NCBI GenBank assembly: GCA_046154965.1
Contig: JBJXDY010000113.1
Span: 12,301-76,300 of the forward strand
Direction of reading: 5' to 3'
Source of the DNA: DATKFM01 sp046154965
Lineage (GTDB): Bacteria; Pseudomonadota; Alphaproteobacteria; Dongiales; Dongiaceae
DNA: 64,000 nt
Every line of letters starts with the position of its first letter. Positions within the stretch are counted from its first letter, which is position 1. The notes under the pieces were generated by a model. That model was given only the letters and a program-made list of their open reading frames with translations, ran no database searches and was not told where the DNA came from. A program made the translations under genes and the position numbers. Below, one piece after another: positions 40,689 to 50,239 of this stretch.

Positions 40689-41366
40689 TCAGTTCGAGCC
40701 GTTCAGGAGTCCGCCCAGGCGGATGCGCAGCGTCGCCAGAAGGAATTTATGATATTCGCGGATGATCAGGCTGGTGGTGCCCGGCCAGAGATACCATTGG
40801 TCGCGCTTCACGGTCTCCGGAAACACCGGGTGCGGCAGGATCTTCGCCTCGGGCATCGCCGCGTGGAACTCCAGCAGGCTGCGCGGCATGTGATAATCGG
40901 CGGTCACCAGCCGCAGGGAATGCAGGTCGCGTTCTTGCATCCAGCGGGCGCTTTCCCGCGCATTGCCGGTGGTATCGCCCGCCTCATAGCCGACGGTGAT
41001 GCAGCAGGCAATCTCCGCCGCCGACGGCCGCAGATCCGCCGCGAGATCCGCTGTTTGCAGCAGGGCCGGAATATCGGCGTCGGCATGGACGCCCGAAATC
41101 AGCAGCTGCTTGCCCTCGCCCCTGGCCAGCAGCTGCAGTCCTTCTTTCAGGCGGTCGCTGCCGCCGGTGAGCACGACGATCGCGTCGGCCTCCGTCCGGT
41201 CGTCGCTCGGCCGCGTGGGAATAGTTTCGGCGAACAGCACCAGCCCCAAGAGCCAGGCGATGGCGGCGGCGAACAGCGGAATGCCGGCGCGAATCAGCCA
41301 GCGGCCCCGGCGCCGCGGCCCGGCAAAGCGGCGGCGGGTGCCGAAGATGCGCTTCTTGCGGCTCAT
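40689..41366 (-). CDS. YdcF/DUF218 family protein
   Basis: A 225-residue protein with an Arg-rich cytoplasmic N-terminus, one TM segment (about 25-45) and a DUF218 domain: ADAIVVLTGGSDRLKEGLQLL, LLISGVH, TTGNARESARWM, LRLVTADYHMPRSLLEF. Relatives such as SanA/ElyC take part in envelope and peptidoglycan-precursor homeostasis, though the reaction is not known. Its place between ftsEX and plsC agrees with an envelope role. Confidence 0.85.
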   Translation of the reverse strand: MSRKKRIFGTRRRFAGPRRRGRWLIRAGIPLFAAAIAWLLGLVLFAETIPTRPSDDRTEADAIVVLTGGSDRLKEGLQLLARGEGKQLLISGVHADADIPALLQTADLAADLRPSAAEIACCITVGYEAGDTTGNARESARWMQERDLHSLRLVTADYHMPRSLLEFHAAMPEAKILPHPVFPETVKRDQWYLWPGTTSLIIREYHKFLLATLRIRLGGLLNGSN

Positions 41367-41466
41367 GATACCGCGAACTTCGGAATCCAGCGAAGGTCCC
41401 GGCCGGGCGCTAGCGGAGTCGGGATCGGCGTTCCCAGCGTTCCCGCGGGGGTATCCGCCGCCAACG

Positions 41467-42342
41467 TCACGGTTCGCGCCCCAGGAGGATCAGCACGGTC
41501 GCCTGCGCCGTGAACATGGCAACGACGGCCAGCGCGACCGGCACCGCCGCCACCGCCAGCCAGTCGGCGGTCGACAGCGCCAGGGATGGCAACAGGCCGC
41601 TGCCGCCGCCGCTCAGCCAGCGCTGCAGGCCCAGCCAGGTTCCCGCGGCCAGCGCCGCGCCCACCGCGCCGCCGGCCAGGCCGAGCCGCAGGGCGTGGAA
41701 CAGGAACTGGCGGGCGATGTAGGTATCCTGGGCGCCGACCAGATGCACGATCTCGATCACCCGCCGGTGGATCGCGAGGCCGGTGCGGGTGACAAAGATC
41801 ACCGTCGACACCGATGTTAGCGCGATCAGCGACAGCACGATCAGCGCCAGAACCTTCATCGAATTGCTGAAGGCCAGAAGATCGCCATTCCAGTTCGCAT
41901 GATCGTCGACCCGGATCGCGGGATCGATGGCGACCAGATCGACCGAGACTTTCGCCAGGTCGACCGCCTTGCCGGCCTCGACGACGATGAGATCGGGCAG
42001 CGCGATATCGTCAGGCAGTTCGATGCCGCCGAGCCAGGGCTGCAGCAGCGCCGCCTTCTCGCTGTCTCCCACCAGCTTCACGGCGGTGACGCCGTCGATC
42101 TTCGACAGCAAGCCGGTGATGTCCCGCAGCTTCGCCTCCTTCTCGCCGGAGGGCGGCGAGGGCGGCAACTCGACGGTGAAGCGGCCCGCCAGCTCCGCAT
42201 GCCAGCGCTCGGCCAGATTATCCGCCGACAGCGCCGCGGCCACGGCCAGTGCCGCGAGATAAACCATGCAGCCGATGATCCAGGGCAGGAAGCGCGCGGA
42301 GGCATCGCCCGCGAGCGGCAGGTCGGACCGGAACAGCCGCAT
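41467..42342 (-). CDS. ftsX: Cell division protein FtsX
   Basis: A 291-residue inner-membrane subunit of the FtsEX ABC-type complex, which transmits ATP hydrolysis to periplasmic peptidoglycan hydrolases or their activators. TM1 is at about 18-40, a periplasmic domain spans about 45-160, and the final four-TM FtsX domain includes STVIFVTRTGLAIHRRVIEI and VHLVGAQDTYIARQF. It starts one base after the ftsE stop, indicating translational coupling. Confidence 0.93.
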   Translation of the reverse strand: MRLFRSDLPLAGDASARFLPWIIGCMVYLAALAVAAALSADNLAERWHAELAGRFTVELPPSPPSGEKEAKLRDITGLLSKIDGVTAVKLVGDSEKAALLQPWLGGIELPDDIALPDLIVVEAGKAVDLAKVSVDLVAIDPAIRVDDHANWNGDLLAFSNSMKVLALIVLSLIALTSVSTVIFVTRTGLAIHRRVIEIVHLVGAQDTYIARQFLFHALRLGLAGGAVGAALAAGTWLGLQRWLSGGGSGLLPSLALSTADWLAVAAVPVALAVVAMFTAQATVLILLGREP

Positions 42343-42343
42343 C

Positions 42344-43021
42344 CTAGGCGGCCTCGGAGCGCTGCGGGATCAGCCGCACATTGCCCTGCTCGATCCGCAG
42401 CTGGCGGTGGGAGAATTGCTGCACCAGGCGCTCGCTGTGGGTGGCGACGACGATCGTCGTGCCTACCTTGTTCAATTCGCCGAACAGATACATCAGCCGC
42501 ACGGCGATGGCGTCGTCGAGATTGCCGGTGGGCTCATCGGCGAGCAACAGGCTCGGCCGCGTGATGACGGCGCGGGCGATGGCGACGCGCTGCTGCTGTC
42601 CGCCCGACAACGTGGCCGGCAGCGCATCCACATGCTCGGCCAGCCCGACCCATCGCAGCAGCTCGGTCACATGGTCGCGGATCTTGTTCTCGGCCACGCC
42701 GGCGACGCGCAGCGGCAGCGCCACGTTGTCCAGCGCCGATAGATGGGGCAGCAGGCGGAAGTCCTGGAACACCACGCCGACGCGGCGGCGCAGCAGCGGC
42801 CGGTCATGGCGCTTGAGCCGATCGACCTCCTGGCCGAACAGATTGACGCGGCCGCTGGTCGGCTTCTGCGCCAGATACATCATGCGCAACAGCGACGACT
42901 TGCCGGCGCCGCTGGCGCCGACGATGAAATGGAACGAACCCGGCGCCAGCGTGAAGGAAACCTGCTGCAGGATCGCGGGGCCGTCGCCGTAACGAAGATT
43001 TACATTTTCAAATAGAACCAA
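42344..43021 (-). CDS. ftsE: Cell division ATP-binding protein FtsE
   Basis: A 225-residue ABC ATPase, the cytoplasmic partner of FtsX. Walker A is GASGAGKSSLLRMMYLA, the Q-loop region VVFQDFRLLPHLSALDNVAL, the signature LSGGQQQRVAIARA and Walker B LLLADEPTGNLD, with the H-loop in VATHSERLV. The YLAQKPTSG spacing is typical of FtsE. It is the promoter-proximal gene of the division pair and diverges from the DUF3426 gene. Confidence 0.95.
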   Translation of the reverse strand: MVLFENVNLRYGDGPAILQQVSFTLAPGSFHFIVGASGAGKSSLLRMMYLAQKPTSGRVNLFGQEVDRLKRHDRPLLRRRVGVVFQDFRLLPHLSALDNVALPLRVAGVAENKIRDHVTELLRWVGLAEHVDALPATLSGGQQQRVAIARAVITRPSLLLADEPTGNLDDAIAVRLMYLFGELNKVGTTIVVATHSERLVQQFSHRQLRIEQGNVRLIPQRSEAA

Positions 43022-43193
43022 GGTGGCTGTTCCCGGTTGCCGCGACCGTCAAAACTGTGGCCGGAGAATGACATATGCGAGTCCGGCCCGTCCAGAAGGC
43101 ACCGGCAACGGCTTGGCAGCAGTGGGAAAACTTGCGCGGGCCGCGACTCAGCGATACACCGGGGCTGGCAAGAATGACAGCCATGGCGCCTAG

Positions 43194-43856
43194 ATGATCG
43201 TTTCTTGCTCGGCATGCAAGACGCGCTACCTGATCGATGCGACCGTCCTCGGAGAGGCCGGCCGGGTCGTGCGTTGCGCGAAATGCCGTCACAGCTGGAT
43301 GCAGACGCCGCCGGCGGATCAGCCGCGGCGAATCGATGTCGCGCCGCCGCCGCCGCCCGGTTTGCCGCCGGCGCCGAACTTCGGTCTGCCGGTGCGCTAT
43401 CAGCCGCGCCGCCGCCGCTGGCCGGTGGCGGCCGTCGCTGCTGCAATCGCCGGCCTGATCGTCGGCACCGGTGTCGGCTATTTCGGCCGGGAGAAGATCA
43501 TGGACACTTGGCCGTCGACCAAGCGCGTTTACGAATTGATCGGCGAGATCATCGGCTTTCCCACCTCGACACTCGAGGTTCAGGATGTGCGCCTGGTGGA
43601 GCAGCCGCTGGCGGGCCTCACGGTGCTCGTGCTCGAGGGCAAGATCGTCAATAACACCGATATGCCGCAGCAGCTGCCCGGCCTGCGCGCCAGCCTATTG
43701 GACGCGGATAAGCGCAGCCTTTTCGATTGGACCTTCGCGGTCGATCAGGATGTGGTCGGCCCCGGCGAGATCGTCCGCTTTCGCACGGAAGCGATCAATC
43801 CGCCGGAAGCGTTCGAACGTTCCCGGGTCACCTTCGTCGGCAGCGGGCTGCAGTAG
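43194..43856 (+). CDS. MJ0042-type zinc-ribbon / DUF3426 membrane protein
   Basis: A 220-residue protein. The N-terminal MJ0042 zinc ribbon is CSACKTRYLIDATVLG with VRCAKCRHSW (C-x-x-C pairs at about 5-8 and 28-31). A Pro-rich linker (about 40-60), one TM (WPVAAVAAAIAGLIVGTGVG) and a DUF3426 beta domain (LVLEGKIVNNTDMPQQLPGL then RASLLD) follow. This gene is commonly divergent from ftsEX in alphaproteobacteria. The role is unknown. Confidence 0.88.
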   Translation: MIVSCSACKTRYLIDATVLGEAGRVVRCAKCRHSWMQTPPADQPRRIDVAPPPPPGLPPAPNFGLPVRYQPRRRRWPVAAVAAAIAGLIVGTGVGYFGREKIMDTWPSTKRVYELIGEIIGFPTSTLEVQDVRLVEQPLAGLTVLVLEGKIVNNTDMPQQLPGLRASLLDADKRSLFDWTFAVDQDVVGPGEIVRFRTEAINPPEAFERSRVTFVGSGLQ

Positions 43857-43862
43857 CTGCGG

Positions 43863-46427
43863 CTAGAACTGCTTGAGCAGGCGGTCGATGTACTCGCGCT
43901 CGAGCTTCGGCCGGGAACGTTCGCTGGCGCGCCGGCGCAGCTCTTCAAGGATTTCCTGCGCCCGCTGCATGTCGGGCTGATCCGGTATCTCCACATTGCC
44001 GAGGAAATCGTCCATGCCGTTGCCGTCGCGGTCGAGCGGATCGTCGCCGAGGCCGGTCTGATTGCGCGGATCCTGTCCCGGCTGACCATTCAAGGCCTGC
44101 GCCATGGCATTGGTCATCTCCTGCATCGCCTGTTGCAGGTCGGTCAGCGCCTGGGATTGCGGCTGCAGCGCGTCCTGCGGCCGGCCCTCTCCCAGGGCCT
44201 TTGAGGATTCCCGCATGTTGCCCTCGGCGCGGCCGAGCGACGGCGGCACATCGCCGAACATGTCGGCATAGTCGCGCATCATCTGGCCCGTTGCATTCCG
44301 CAGCGCCTCCTGCTGCTGCGCCCGCTGGGCGGCGCCCGGCATCTGCTGATCGCCTTCCTGCTGCTGCTGCGCGTCGCGGAAGGTCTGATCCATCATCTCC
44401 TGCTGCCGGTCGATCAGCTGATCCATGTCCTCCAGCATCTGCATGGCTTTTTCCATGTCAGGGCTCATCTCGCCGGCCATCTGCTGGGTCTGCAGGCTCT
44501 CCAGCATCTGCTGCATCTGCGCCAGCAGATCGCGGGCCGCGTCGCGGTTGCCCGACTTCGCCAGATCGCGGGCGCGCTCGAGCATCTTCTGCAGATCGTC
44601 GCGCCGCATCTCCACCGTGTTGGAATTCATCTGCGGCCGCGAGCGCGGGCCGCGCGGCTCCCGGTCCATCTTTTCCTTCAGGGCGTCGACATAGCGGTCC
44701 ATCGCCTCCTGAAGCTCGTCCATCAGCTTCTGCACTTCCTCGTCCGGAGCATTGTCGGCCAGCGCCTTCTGCAAGGCGTCCTGCAGCGCGCGCAGCTGCT
44801 TCTCCGCCATGGCGAACTCGCCTTCCTCGATGCGCAGCGCCAGATCCCACAGCAGATCGACGACGCTCTGCAGTTCGTCCTCGCGCTCCCCCGCCGTGAT
44901 CATCTGCGAATTGGCCGCGATGGCCAGGCGGTCGATGGCAACTTCGAATGCCAGCACGGCGATCAGGTCGTCGTTGTAGAGTTGCGGCTGGGCGCCGATG
45001 CTATAGAGGCGCCGCGCGACTCTTTCCGCTTCCGCCGGCGCGTTCATCAGATGCTTGCGCTGTTCGGCAACCGCCGCCGCCACCGGGTGATTGAACAGTC
45101 GCTCCGGCAGCGTGGCCTTGACCCAGACGCTGCGGCCGGTCTGGCCCAGGGCATCGGCGGCGGAAAGCTGGATCTCGACCGGCAGGCCGGCCCAGGGATG
45201 GGGCGTCAGGTCATGGAAGCTCGCCTGCTGCGCCTTCTTCGGATCGATGCCCGGCAGCGGCAGCCGCAGGTCGATCTGCGCGATGTTGCCCGGGCCTTTC
45301 TGCTTGTCGGCGCGGCGGATGATCGCGTTCGCCGACTGGATCCCGTAGTCGTCGGCGGCCTTGTAGATCAGCCGCAGCGCGAAGCGCTCGCTGGCGCCCG
45401 GCGGTGCGCCGAATTCGATGGAGGGCGCGTTGTCGGGCACGATGACGACGGGCCAGACGGCGATCTCCGTATCTTCGACGGTGACGCCGAGCCGCGTGCC
45501 GGTCTTGATCTCCCCCTTGCCCTGGAAGGTGCCGGGCTCCAGCGGCTCGAAGGGAACCCTGCCGTCGCCCAGCAGCAGGGCCGGCGTTTCCGACAGGCCC
45601 TGGATCTGCGCCAGCACGAGGCTGCCGGTGGGAACGCGGATTTCCGCAGCCGCGGCCTGCGCTGCATTTTCCGGTTCCTCGACCGAGGGGCGCTTTTCCA
45701 GGAACAGCGGCGCCACATTGGTGTAGGCCGGCGGCGTGATCGACAGCGTCACGGTCACGCCATCGCCGAAATCGAAGCCGGAAAGGGTCGGCACGAACGA
45801 CCGCGTGATCCGCTCCGGCGCGTCCTTCCAGCCGACGATCAATGCCACGATCAGCAGCAGGCCGAGGATCGCGCGCAGGGCGAACGGATCCTTCGCCACG
45901 ATGTTCGGATGCGGCGCGCCGATGCGCAGATTGCCGATCTCCGATTTGGCGCGGCGCCGGTAGAAGTCCCACAGCGCGGCGGCCTCGGGATCGGTGTTGC
46001 CGGTGGCCAGCCTGTCCTCGATCCGGGTCAGCGGCCGGTGCTCCAGTTCGTTCACCTGCTCGAGGCGGCGGATGGCCTCATGCCGGCTCGGCCGCCTCAG
46101 CCCGGGGATCAGCCAGCCGACGGCGTAAGTGAAAGCCAGGCCGAAGCCGATCAGGATGAGGAGATGCAGCCAGCCATTGAGGGCCGGGAGCAGCGAGAAC
46201 AGCGAGACGATCAGGAAGGTCGCGACGACGCAGAGCGCGGGCCACAGGCAGAACCAGACGCGCTCCCACCACAGCGCCAGGCGGGCGCCGTAGATGCGGT
46301 ACCCCGGCGACAGGCTATCGGCCGCGGGGCGGTCCTGCGATGTCTGCCGATGGTCTATCGGAGCGCTCCATTTACTTCTTGGCCGTGCCGCCGGCGGCAA
46401 ACCAGCCCGGCAAGCGATCCCGGCCAA
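43863..46427 (-). CDS. TIGR02302 / DUF4175 family membrane protein
   Basis: A protein of up to 854 residues. Two TM segments are near residues 55-110 and one near 185. A long extracytoplasmic beta region spans about 200-450. The C-terminal half is Gln/Met/Glu-rich helical (MQQMLESLQTQQMAG, MMDQTFRDAQQQQEGDQQM), likely coiled-coil. Members are alphaproteobacterial envelope proteins without assigned function. The start is unsure: the frame begins at a TTG (46427) inside the end of lysA, and no ATG is available nearer the lysA stop at 46372. It is co-directional with lysA. Confidence 0.82.
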   Translation of the reverse strand: MAGIACRAGLPPAARPRSKWSAPIDHRQTSQDRPAADSLSPGYRIYGARLALWWERVWFCLWPALCVVATFLIVSLFSLLPALNGWLHLLILIGFGLAFTYAVGWLIPGLRRPSRHEAIRRLEQVNELEHRPLTRIEDRLATGNTDPEAAALWDFYRRRAKSEIGNLRIGAPHPNIVAKDPFALRAILGLLLIVALIVGWKDAPERITRSFVPTLSGFDFGDGVTVTLSITPPAYTNVAPLFLEKRPSVEEPENAAQAAAAEIRVPTGSLVLAQIQGLSETPALLLGDGRVPFEPLEPGTFQGKGEIKTGTRLGVTVEDTEIAVWPVVIVPDNAPSIEFGAPPGASERFALRLIYKAADDYGIQSANAIIRRADKQKGPGNIAQIDLRLPLPGIDPKKAQQASFHDLTPHPWAGLPVEIQLSAADALGQTGRSVWVKATLPERLFNHPVAAAVAEQRKHLMNAPAEAERVARRLYSIGAQPQLYNDDLIAVLAFEVAIDRLAIAANSQMITAGEREDELQSVVDLLWDLALRIEEGEFAMAEKQLRALQDALQKALADNAPDEEVQKLMDELQEAMDRYVDALKEKMDREPRGPRSRPQMNSNTVEMRRDDLQKMLERARDLAKSGNRDAARDLLAQMQQMLESLQTQQMAGEMSPDMEKAMQMLEDMDQLIDRQQEMMDQTFRDAQQQQEGDQQMPGAAQRAQQQEALRNATGQMMRDYADMFGDVPPSLGRAEGNMRESSKALGEGRPQDALQPQSQALTDLQQAMQEMTNAMAQALNGQPGQDPRNQTGLGDDPLDRDGNGMDDFLGNVEIPDQPDMQRAQEILEELRRRASERSRPKLEREYIDRLLKQF

Positions 46428-47655
46428 TCATATCAGCATAGGTCGGCCGGGGGCGAACAATCGCAAATTCGTTACCGTTTACCATAACTTCCGGCGCCAG
46501 CGGCCGCAGGTTGTAGGACGAGGCCATGACGGCACCATAGGCGCCTGTCGAGAATATGGCGAGCAGATCGCCGGCCGCCAGGGGCGGCATCGGCCGTTGT
46601 TCGGCGAAAATATCGGTGCTCTCGCAGATCGGGCCGACGATATCCACTTTGCGGCTCTGGCCGTCGGGCGCGGCCTGCGTCACCGGCACGATATCGTGGT
46701 AGGCTTCGTAGAGCATGGGGCGAATCAGGTCGTTCATCGCCGCGTCTGTGATGACGAAGATGCGGTTCACCCCCGTCTTCACATAAGTCACCCGCGTGAC
46801 CAGGATGCCGGCATTGCCGATCAGCCGCCGCCCGGGCTCGAAGATGACGGGCAGGCCCAGGGGGCCCACGGTCTGCTCGACAATCGCCGCATATTCGGCA
46901 AGGGAGGGTGGATTCTCGCTTTCATAGGCGATGCCCAGGCCACCGCCGAGATCCAGGCGCTTCACCGGCAGGCCGCTCTGCATGAGTTCGGCGGCCATGG
47001 CGGCGAGCTTGCCAAATGCGGCGCGATAGGGCGACAGATCGGCGAGCTGCGAGCCGATATGCAGGGCGAGACCCACCGGCTCCAGGCCAGATGCCGCAGC
47101 GGCCTGGGCATAGGCGGTGGCGGCCTGGCTGAGTTCGATGCCGAATTTGTTCTCCGACTTGCCGGTGGAGATCTTGGCGTGGGTGCGGGCATCCACGTCG
47201 GGATTGAGCCGAAGCGCCACCGGCGCCCGCTTGTTCTTGCTGACGGCGACCTGGTTCAGCAGCTCCAGCTCCGGGATCGACTCGACGTTGAACTGCAGGA
47301 TGCCGACATCCAACGCCGCCGCCATTTCCGGTGCGGTCTTGCCGACGCCGGCGAAGACGATCTTGTCGGCGGGAACGCCGGCCGCCAGGGCGCAGTGCAT
47401 CTCGCCGGCCGACACCACATCGGCGCCCGCCCCCAAATCCAAGAGGGTGCGCATGACGGCTAGATTGTTGTTGGCCTTCAGCGAATAGCAGATCATATGC
47501 GGCAACTTGGCGAAGGCTGCATCGAAGGCGCGGTACTCGGCTTGCAGCGCCGCCGTGGAATAGCAATAGAACGGGGTGCCGACAGTTTCGGCGGCGCGCA
47601 CGACGGCGACGGCCTCAGCATACAGCTGGCCGTCCCGGTATTGGAATGCGCTCAT
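46372..47655 (-). CDS. lysA: Diaminopimelate decarboxylase
   Basis: A 427-residue PLP enzyme that makes L-lysine from meso-diaminopimelate. The PLP Lys is K60 in ICYSLKANNN. Other landmarks are LHIGSQLADL, RLDLGGGLGIAYE, FEPGRRLIGNAG and the catalytic Cys in GPICESTDIFA. The start ATG overlaps the stop of the small lipoprotein gene as ATGA, so the two are translationally coupled. It belongs to the argH - lipoprotein - lysA - TIGR02302 operon. Confidence 0.96.
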   Translation of the reverse strand: MSAFQYRDGQLYAEAVAVVRAAETVGTPFYCYSTAALQAEYRAFDAAFAKLPHMICYSLKANNNLAVMRTLLDLGAGADVVSAGEMHCALAAGVPADKIVFAGVGKTAPEMAAALDVGILQFNVESIPELELLNQVAVSKNKRAPVALRLNPDVDARTHAKISTGKSENKFGIELSQAATAYAQAAAASGLEPVGLALHIGSQLADLSPYRAAFGKLAAMAAELMQSGLPVKRLDLGGGLGIAYESENPPSLAEYAAIVEQTVGPLGLPVIFEPGRRLIGNAGILVTRVTYVKTGVNRIFVITDAAMNDLIRPMLYEAYHDIVPVTQAAPDGQSRKVDIVGPICESTDIFAEQRPMPPLAAGDLLAIFSTGAYGAVMASSYNLRPLAPEVMVNGNEFAIVRPRPTYADMIGRDRLPGWFAAGGTAKK

Positions 47656-47816
47656 AGGGAGTTGGGGTCCGGATACTGCCTGGGAAATTCGTCAGTCTTG
47701 CCATTTGGCAACTCGGGATCGCCTTTTTTGCCGCAGCCGGCCGGCAGCAGGGCCAAGGCGGCGATCAGCAGCAAGGCGCAGCGGCCCAGCCAGAGCTTGC
47801 GGTTCCTGTCGATCAT
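47652..47816 (-). CDS. Small LptM-like lipoprotein
   Basis: A 54-residue lipoprotein. Positively charged MIDRNRKLWLGR is followed by a hydrophobic stretch and lipobox LPAGC (Cys28), then the short tail GKKGDPELPNGKTDEFPRQY and more. The pattern C-G-x-K-G then P matches the LptM/YifL-type lipoprotein found beside lysA in proteobacteria; E. coli LptM assists maturation of the LPS translocon LptDE, and the same role is inferred here. The stop overlaps the lysA start (ATGA), and argH ends 11 bases upstream. Confidence 0.85.
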   Translation of the reverse strand: MIDRNRKLWLGRCALLLIAALALLPAGCGKKGDPELPNGKTDEFPRQYPDPNSL

Positions 47817-47827
47817 CGGTCTTGACC

Positions 47828-49243
47828 TCAATCCCTAAGATGCTTGCGGGCCCGGGCAATGGCCTCGCGCACCCGCGCCGGCGCCGTGCCGCCATAGCTT
47901 GTGCGGCTGGCGGCCGAATGGTCAACGCTCAACACGCCGGTCACGGCGGCGGTGATCCGGGGCTCGACCGCCTGCATCTCGGCCAGCGGCAGGTCCTTGA
48001 GCTCGCAGCCCATCTGTTCGGCCTTGCGGACGATGGCGCCGGTGGCGTGGTGGGCCTCGCGGAACGGCAGCTTCAGCTCCCGCACCAGCCAGTCGGCCAG
48101 GTCCGTCGCGGTGGCGAATCCGGCCCTGGCGGCGTCGGCCATGCGGGCGGGCGCCGCCTGAAAGTCGCGGATCATGCCGGCCATGGCGGCGACGCAGAGG
48201 GAGAGATTGTCCGCGGCATCGAAGGTCGGCTCCTTGTCCTCCTGCATATCCTTGCCGTAGCTCAGCGGCAGGCCCTTCATGACGATCAGCAGGGTATTCA
48301 GCGCGCCGATGATCCGCCCGGCCTTGCCGCGCACCAATTCGGCGGCATCCGGGTTCTTCTTCTGCGGCATTATCGAACTGCCTGTCGTGAAGGCGTCGCT
48401 GAGGATGACGAAGCGGAAGCCGTCGCTCATCCAGAGCACAATCTCCTCGGCCAGGCGCGACAGGTGGATGGCCAGGATCGCGCCGGCGGCCAGGAACTCG
48501 AGTGCAAAATCCCGGTCCGACACCGAATCGATGGAGTTCTCGGTCGGCCGGTCGAAACCCAGCGCCTTGGCCGTCCCCTGGCGGTCGATGGGAAAGGAGG
48601 TGCCGGCCAGGGCCGCCGCGCCCAGCGGGCATTCGTTGAGCCGCCGGCGGGCATCCCGCAGCCGGCCCCGGTCCCGCTCGAACATGGCCACATAGGCCAT
48701 CAGGTGATGGCCGAAGGTCACGGGCTGGGCCGGCTGCAGATGGGTGTAGCCGGGCATCACCGTCGCGGCATGTTCCTCGGACCGGTCGAGCAGGGCGGCC
48801 AGCAGGTCGGTCAGTTGCCCATCCAGCCTGTCGATGGCATCCCGCACCCACAGGCGGAAACCGGTGGCGACCTGGTCGTTCCGCGACCGCGCCGTGTGCA
48901 AGCGGCCGGCCGGTTCGCCGATGATCTCCTTGAGGCGCGCCTCCACATTCATGTGGATGTCTTCCAACGCCGTCTTGAAGGTGAATTTCCCGCCCTCGAT
49001 CTCCTGCAGGATCTGGTCCAGGCCGCGCTCGATGGCGGCACCATCCTCGGCCCGCAGGATGCCCTGGCGGGTCAGCATGGCGGCATGGGCCTTGGACCCG
49101 GCGATGTCCTGGGCAAACAAGCGCTTGTCAAAATCGATGGAGGCGTTGATACGCTCCATGATTGCCGCCGGCCCGGCGGCAAAGCGGCCGCCCCACATGC
49201 TGTTGGCGTCGGCGGCGGGCTTGGTTTTCGGATCGGACGTCAT
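47828..49243 (-). CDS. argH: Argininosuccinate lyase
   Basis: A 471-residue enzyme of the fumarase/aspartase superfamily that splits argininosuccinate into arginine and fumarate. Landmarks are MWGGRFAAGPAAIMERIN, LHTARSRNDQVATGFRLWVR, the conserved GSSIMPQKKNPD with the flexible catalytic loop, and THLQPAQPVTFGHHL. Normal length. It is first in the argH - lipoprotein - lysA - TIGR02302 operon and diverges from the TlpA-like gene across 33 bases. Confidence 0.97.
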   Translation of the reverse strand: MTSDPKTKPAADANSMWGGRFAAGPAAIMERINASIDFDKRLFAQDIAGSKAHAAMLTRQGILRAEDGAAIERGLDQILQEIEGGKFTFKTALEDIHMNVEARLKEIIGEPAGRLHTARSRNDQVATGFRLWVRDAIDRLDGQLTDLLAALLDRSEEHAATVMPGYTHLQPAQPVTFGHHLMAYVAMFERDRGRLRDARRRLNECPLGAAALAGTSFPIDRQGTAKALGFDRPTENSIDSVSDRDFALEFLAAGAILAIHLSRLAEEIVLWMSDGFRFVILSDAFTTGSSIMPQKKNPDAAELVRGKAGRIIGALNTLLIVMKGLPLSYGKDMQEDKEPTFDAADNLSLCVAAMAGMIRDFQAAPARMADAARAGFATATDLADWLVRELKLPFREAHHATGAIVRKAEQMGCELKDLPLAEMQAVEPRITAAVTGVLSVDHSAASRTSYGGTAPARVREAIARARKHLRD

Positions 49244-49276
49244 GGGCTGTGTTTCACGCGGGGCAAGGGCGGATTC

Positions 49277-49879
49277 ATGAACAAGCGGTTATGGGCGATT
49301 GGGGCGGTCCTGGTGGTTCTGGCCGGCGCCGTCATCGCCGTTGCGGCGTATGTTAGCAGGGATACTGCAGATGGCACCGGGGCGGGAAACCTGACGGCTC
49401 CGCCGATTTCCGGCGCCATGGCGCAATTTATCTTGTCCGAGCCGCCACGGCCAGCGCCGGTGGCGGAGTTTCAGGATGCCGAAAACAACAGCGTCAGCCT
49501 GCTGGATTTCGGCGGCAAGGTGGTGCTGCTGAACGTCTGGGCCACCTGGTGCGCGCCCTGCGTCGAGGAGATGCCGGCGCTGGACCGGCTGCAGGCGGAG
49601 CTGGGCGACGAAGGCCTGGTCGTGGTGGCGCTGTCTATCGATCTGGAGGGCGCCAAGGCGGTCCGCCCGTTCTACGAGAAGCACGGGCTCAAGCATCTCG
49701 GCATCTATATCGATTTTACCAGCAGCTTCTCCCAGCTGATCGGCGTCGATGCCGTGCCGTCGAACCTGCTGATCAGCCGGGACGGGCTGTTCGTAGGCAA
49801 GCTGATCGGCAATGCGGATTGGGATGCGCCGGAGGCCAGGGCCTTGCTGCGGCACTATCTGGCGCAGTCGGCGCCATAG
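49277..49879 (+). CDS. TlpA-like thiol-disulfide oxidoreductase
   Basis: A 200-residue membrane-anchored periplasmic thioredoxin. An N-terminal anchor spans about 4-27 (LWAIGAVLVVLAGAVIAVAA). The thioredoxin-fold domain has catalytic W-C-A-P-C (NVWATWCAPCVEEMP) and the cis-Pro in DAVPSNLLI. In this neighbourhood (divergent from argH) relatives assist cytochrome c or copper-site maturation; the exact client is not shown here. ATG at 49277 is the natural start before the anchor. Confidence 0.92.
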   Translation: MNKRLWAIGAVLVVLAGAVIAVAAYVSRDTADGTGAGNLTAPPISGAMAQFILSEPPRPAPVAEFQDAENNSVSLLDFGGKVVLLNVWATWCAPCVEEMPALDRLQAELGDEGLVVVALSIDLEGAKAVRPFYEKHGLKHLGIYIDFTSSFSQLIGVDAVPSNLLISRDGLFVGKLIGNADWDAPEARALLRHYLAQSAP

Positions 49880-49957
49880 GGCGGTGCGCGCATTGCATCG
49901 GCGGACCGGGAACGCCCGGCTGCCGATTTCGGCCGGCTTCCAAGTGGCGGCGGCCGG

Positions 49958-50143
49958 CTACTGGCCGATCAGGGTCGAGAGATCGAAGGCGACGGCGATT
50001 TGCACCACGAAAGCGACCACGAAGGCCACGCCGATAAAAATGCGCTCCTCGGTGGAGCTCAGGGGGCGCGACGATTTGCGCTTCGTCCGGTTGTTGTCGG
50101 AATTGTTCGTGGCTGGGCGCGACATGGTGTGGCTCGTCATCAT
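49958..50143 (-). CDS. Small single-TM membrane protein
   Basis: A protein of up to 61 residues. The N-terminal half is polar and basic (MSRPATNNSDNNRTKRKSS) and the C-terminal half is one TM helix (IFIGVAFVVAFVVQIAVAF) ending in DLSTLIGQ. Three in-frame ATGs (50143, 50140, 50125) are possible starts. Two CRP-type sites lie 97 and 179 bases upstream of the first ATG, so it may be a regulated small protein. No family is recognised. Confidence 0.5.
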   Translation of the reverse strand: MMTSHTMSRPATNNSDNNRTKRKSSRPLSSTEERIFIGVAFVVAFVVQIAVAFDLSTLIGQ

Positions 50144-50239
50144 CAGGTTCGGTTTGGCTTTTGATTTCCCCGGATCGGGAGCGGTGCGCCGCGTCCGATC
50201 TCACATGTACAAGATAAAGATTAGTACGGCGTAAATGCG

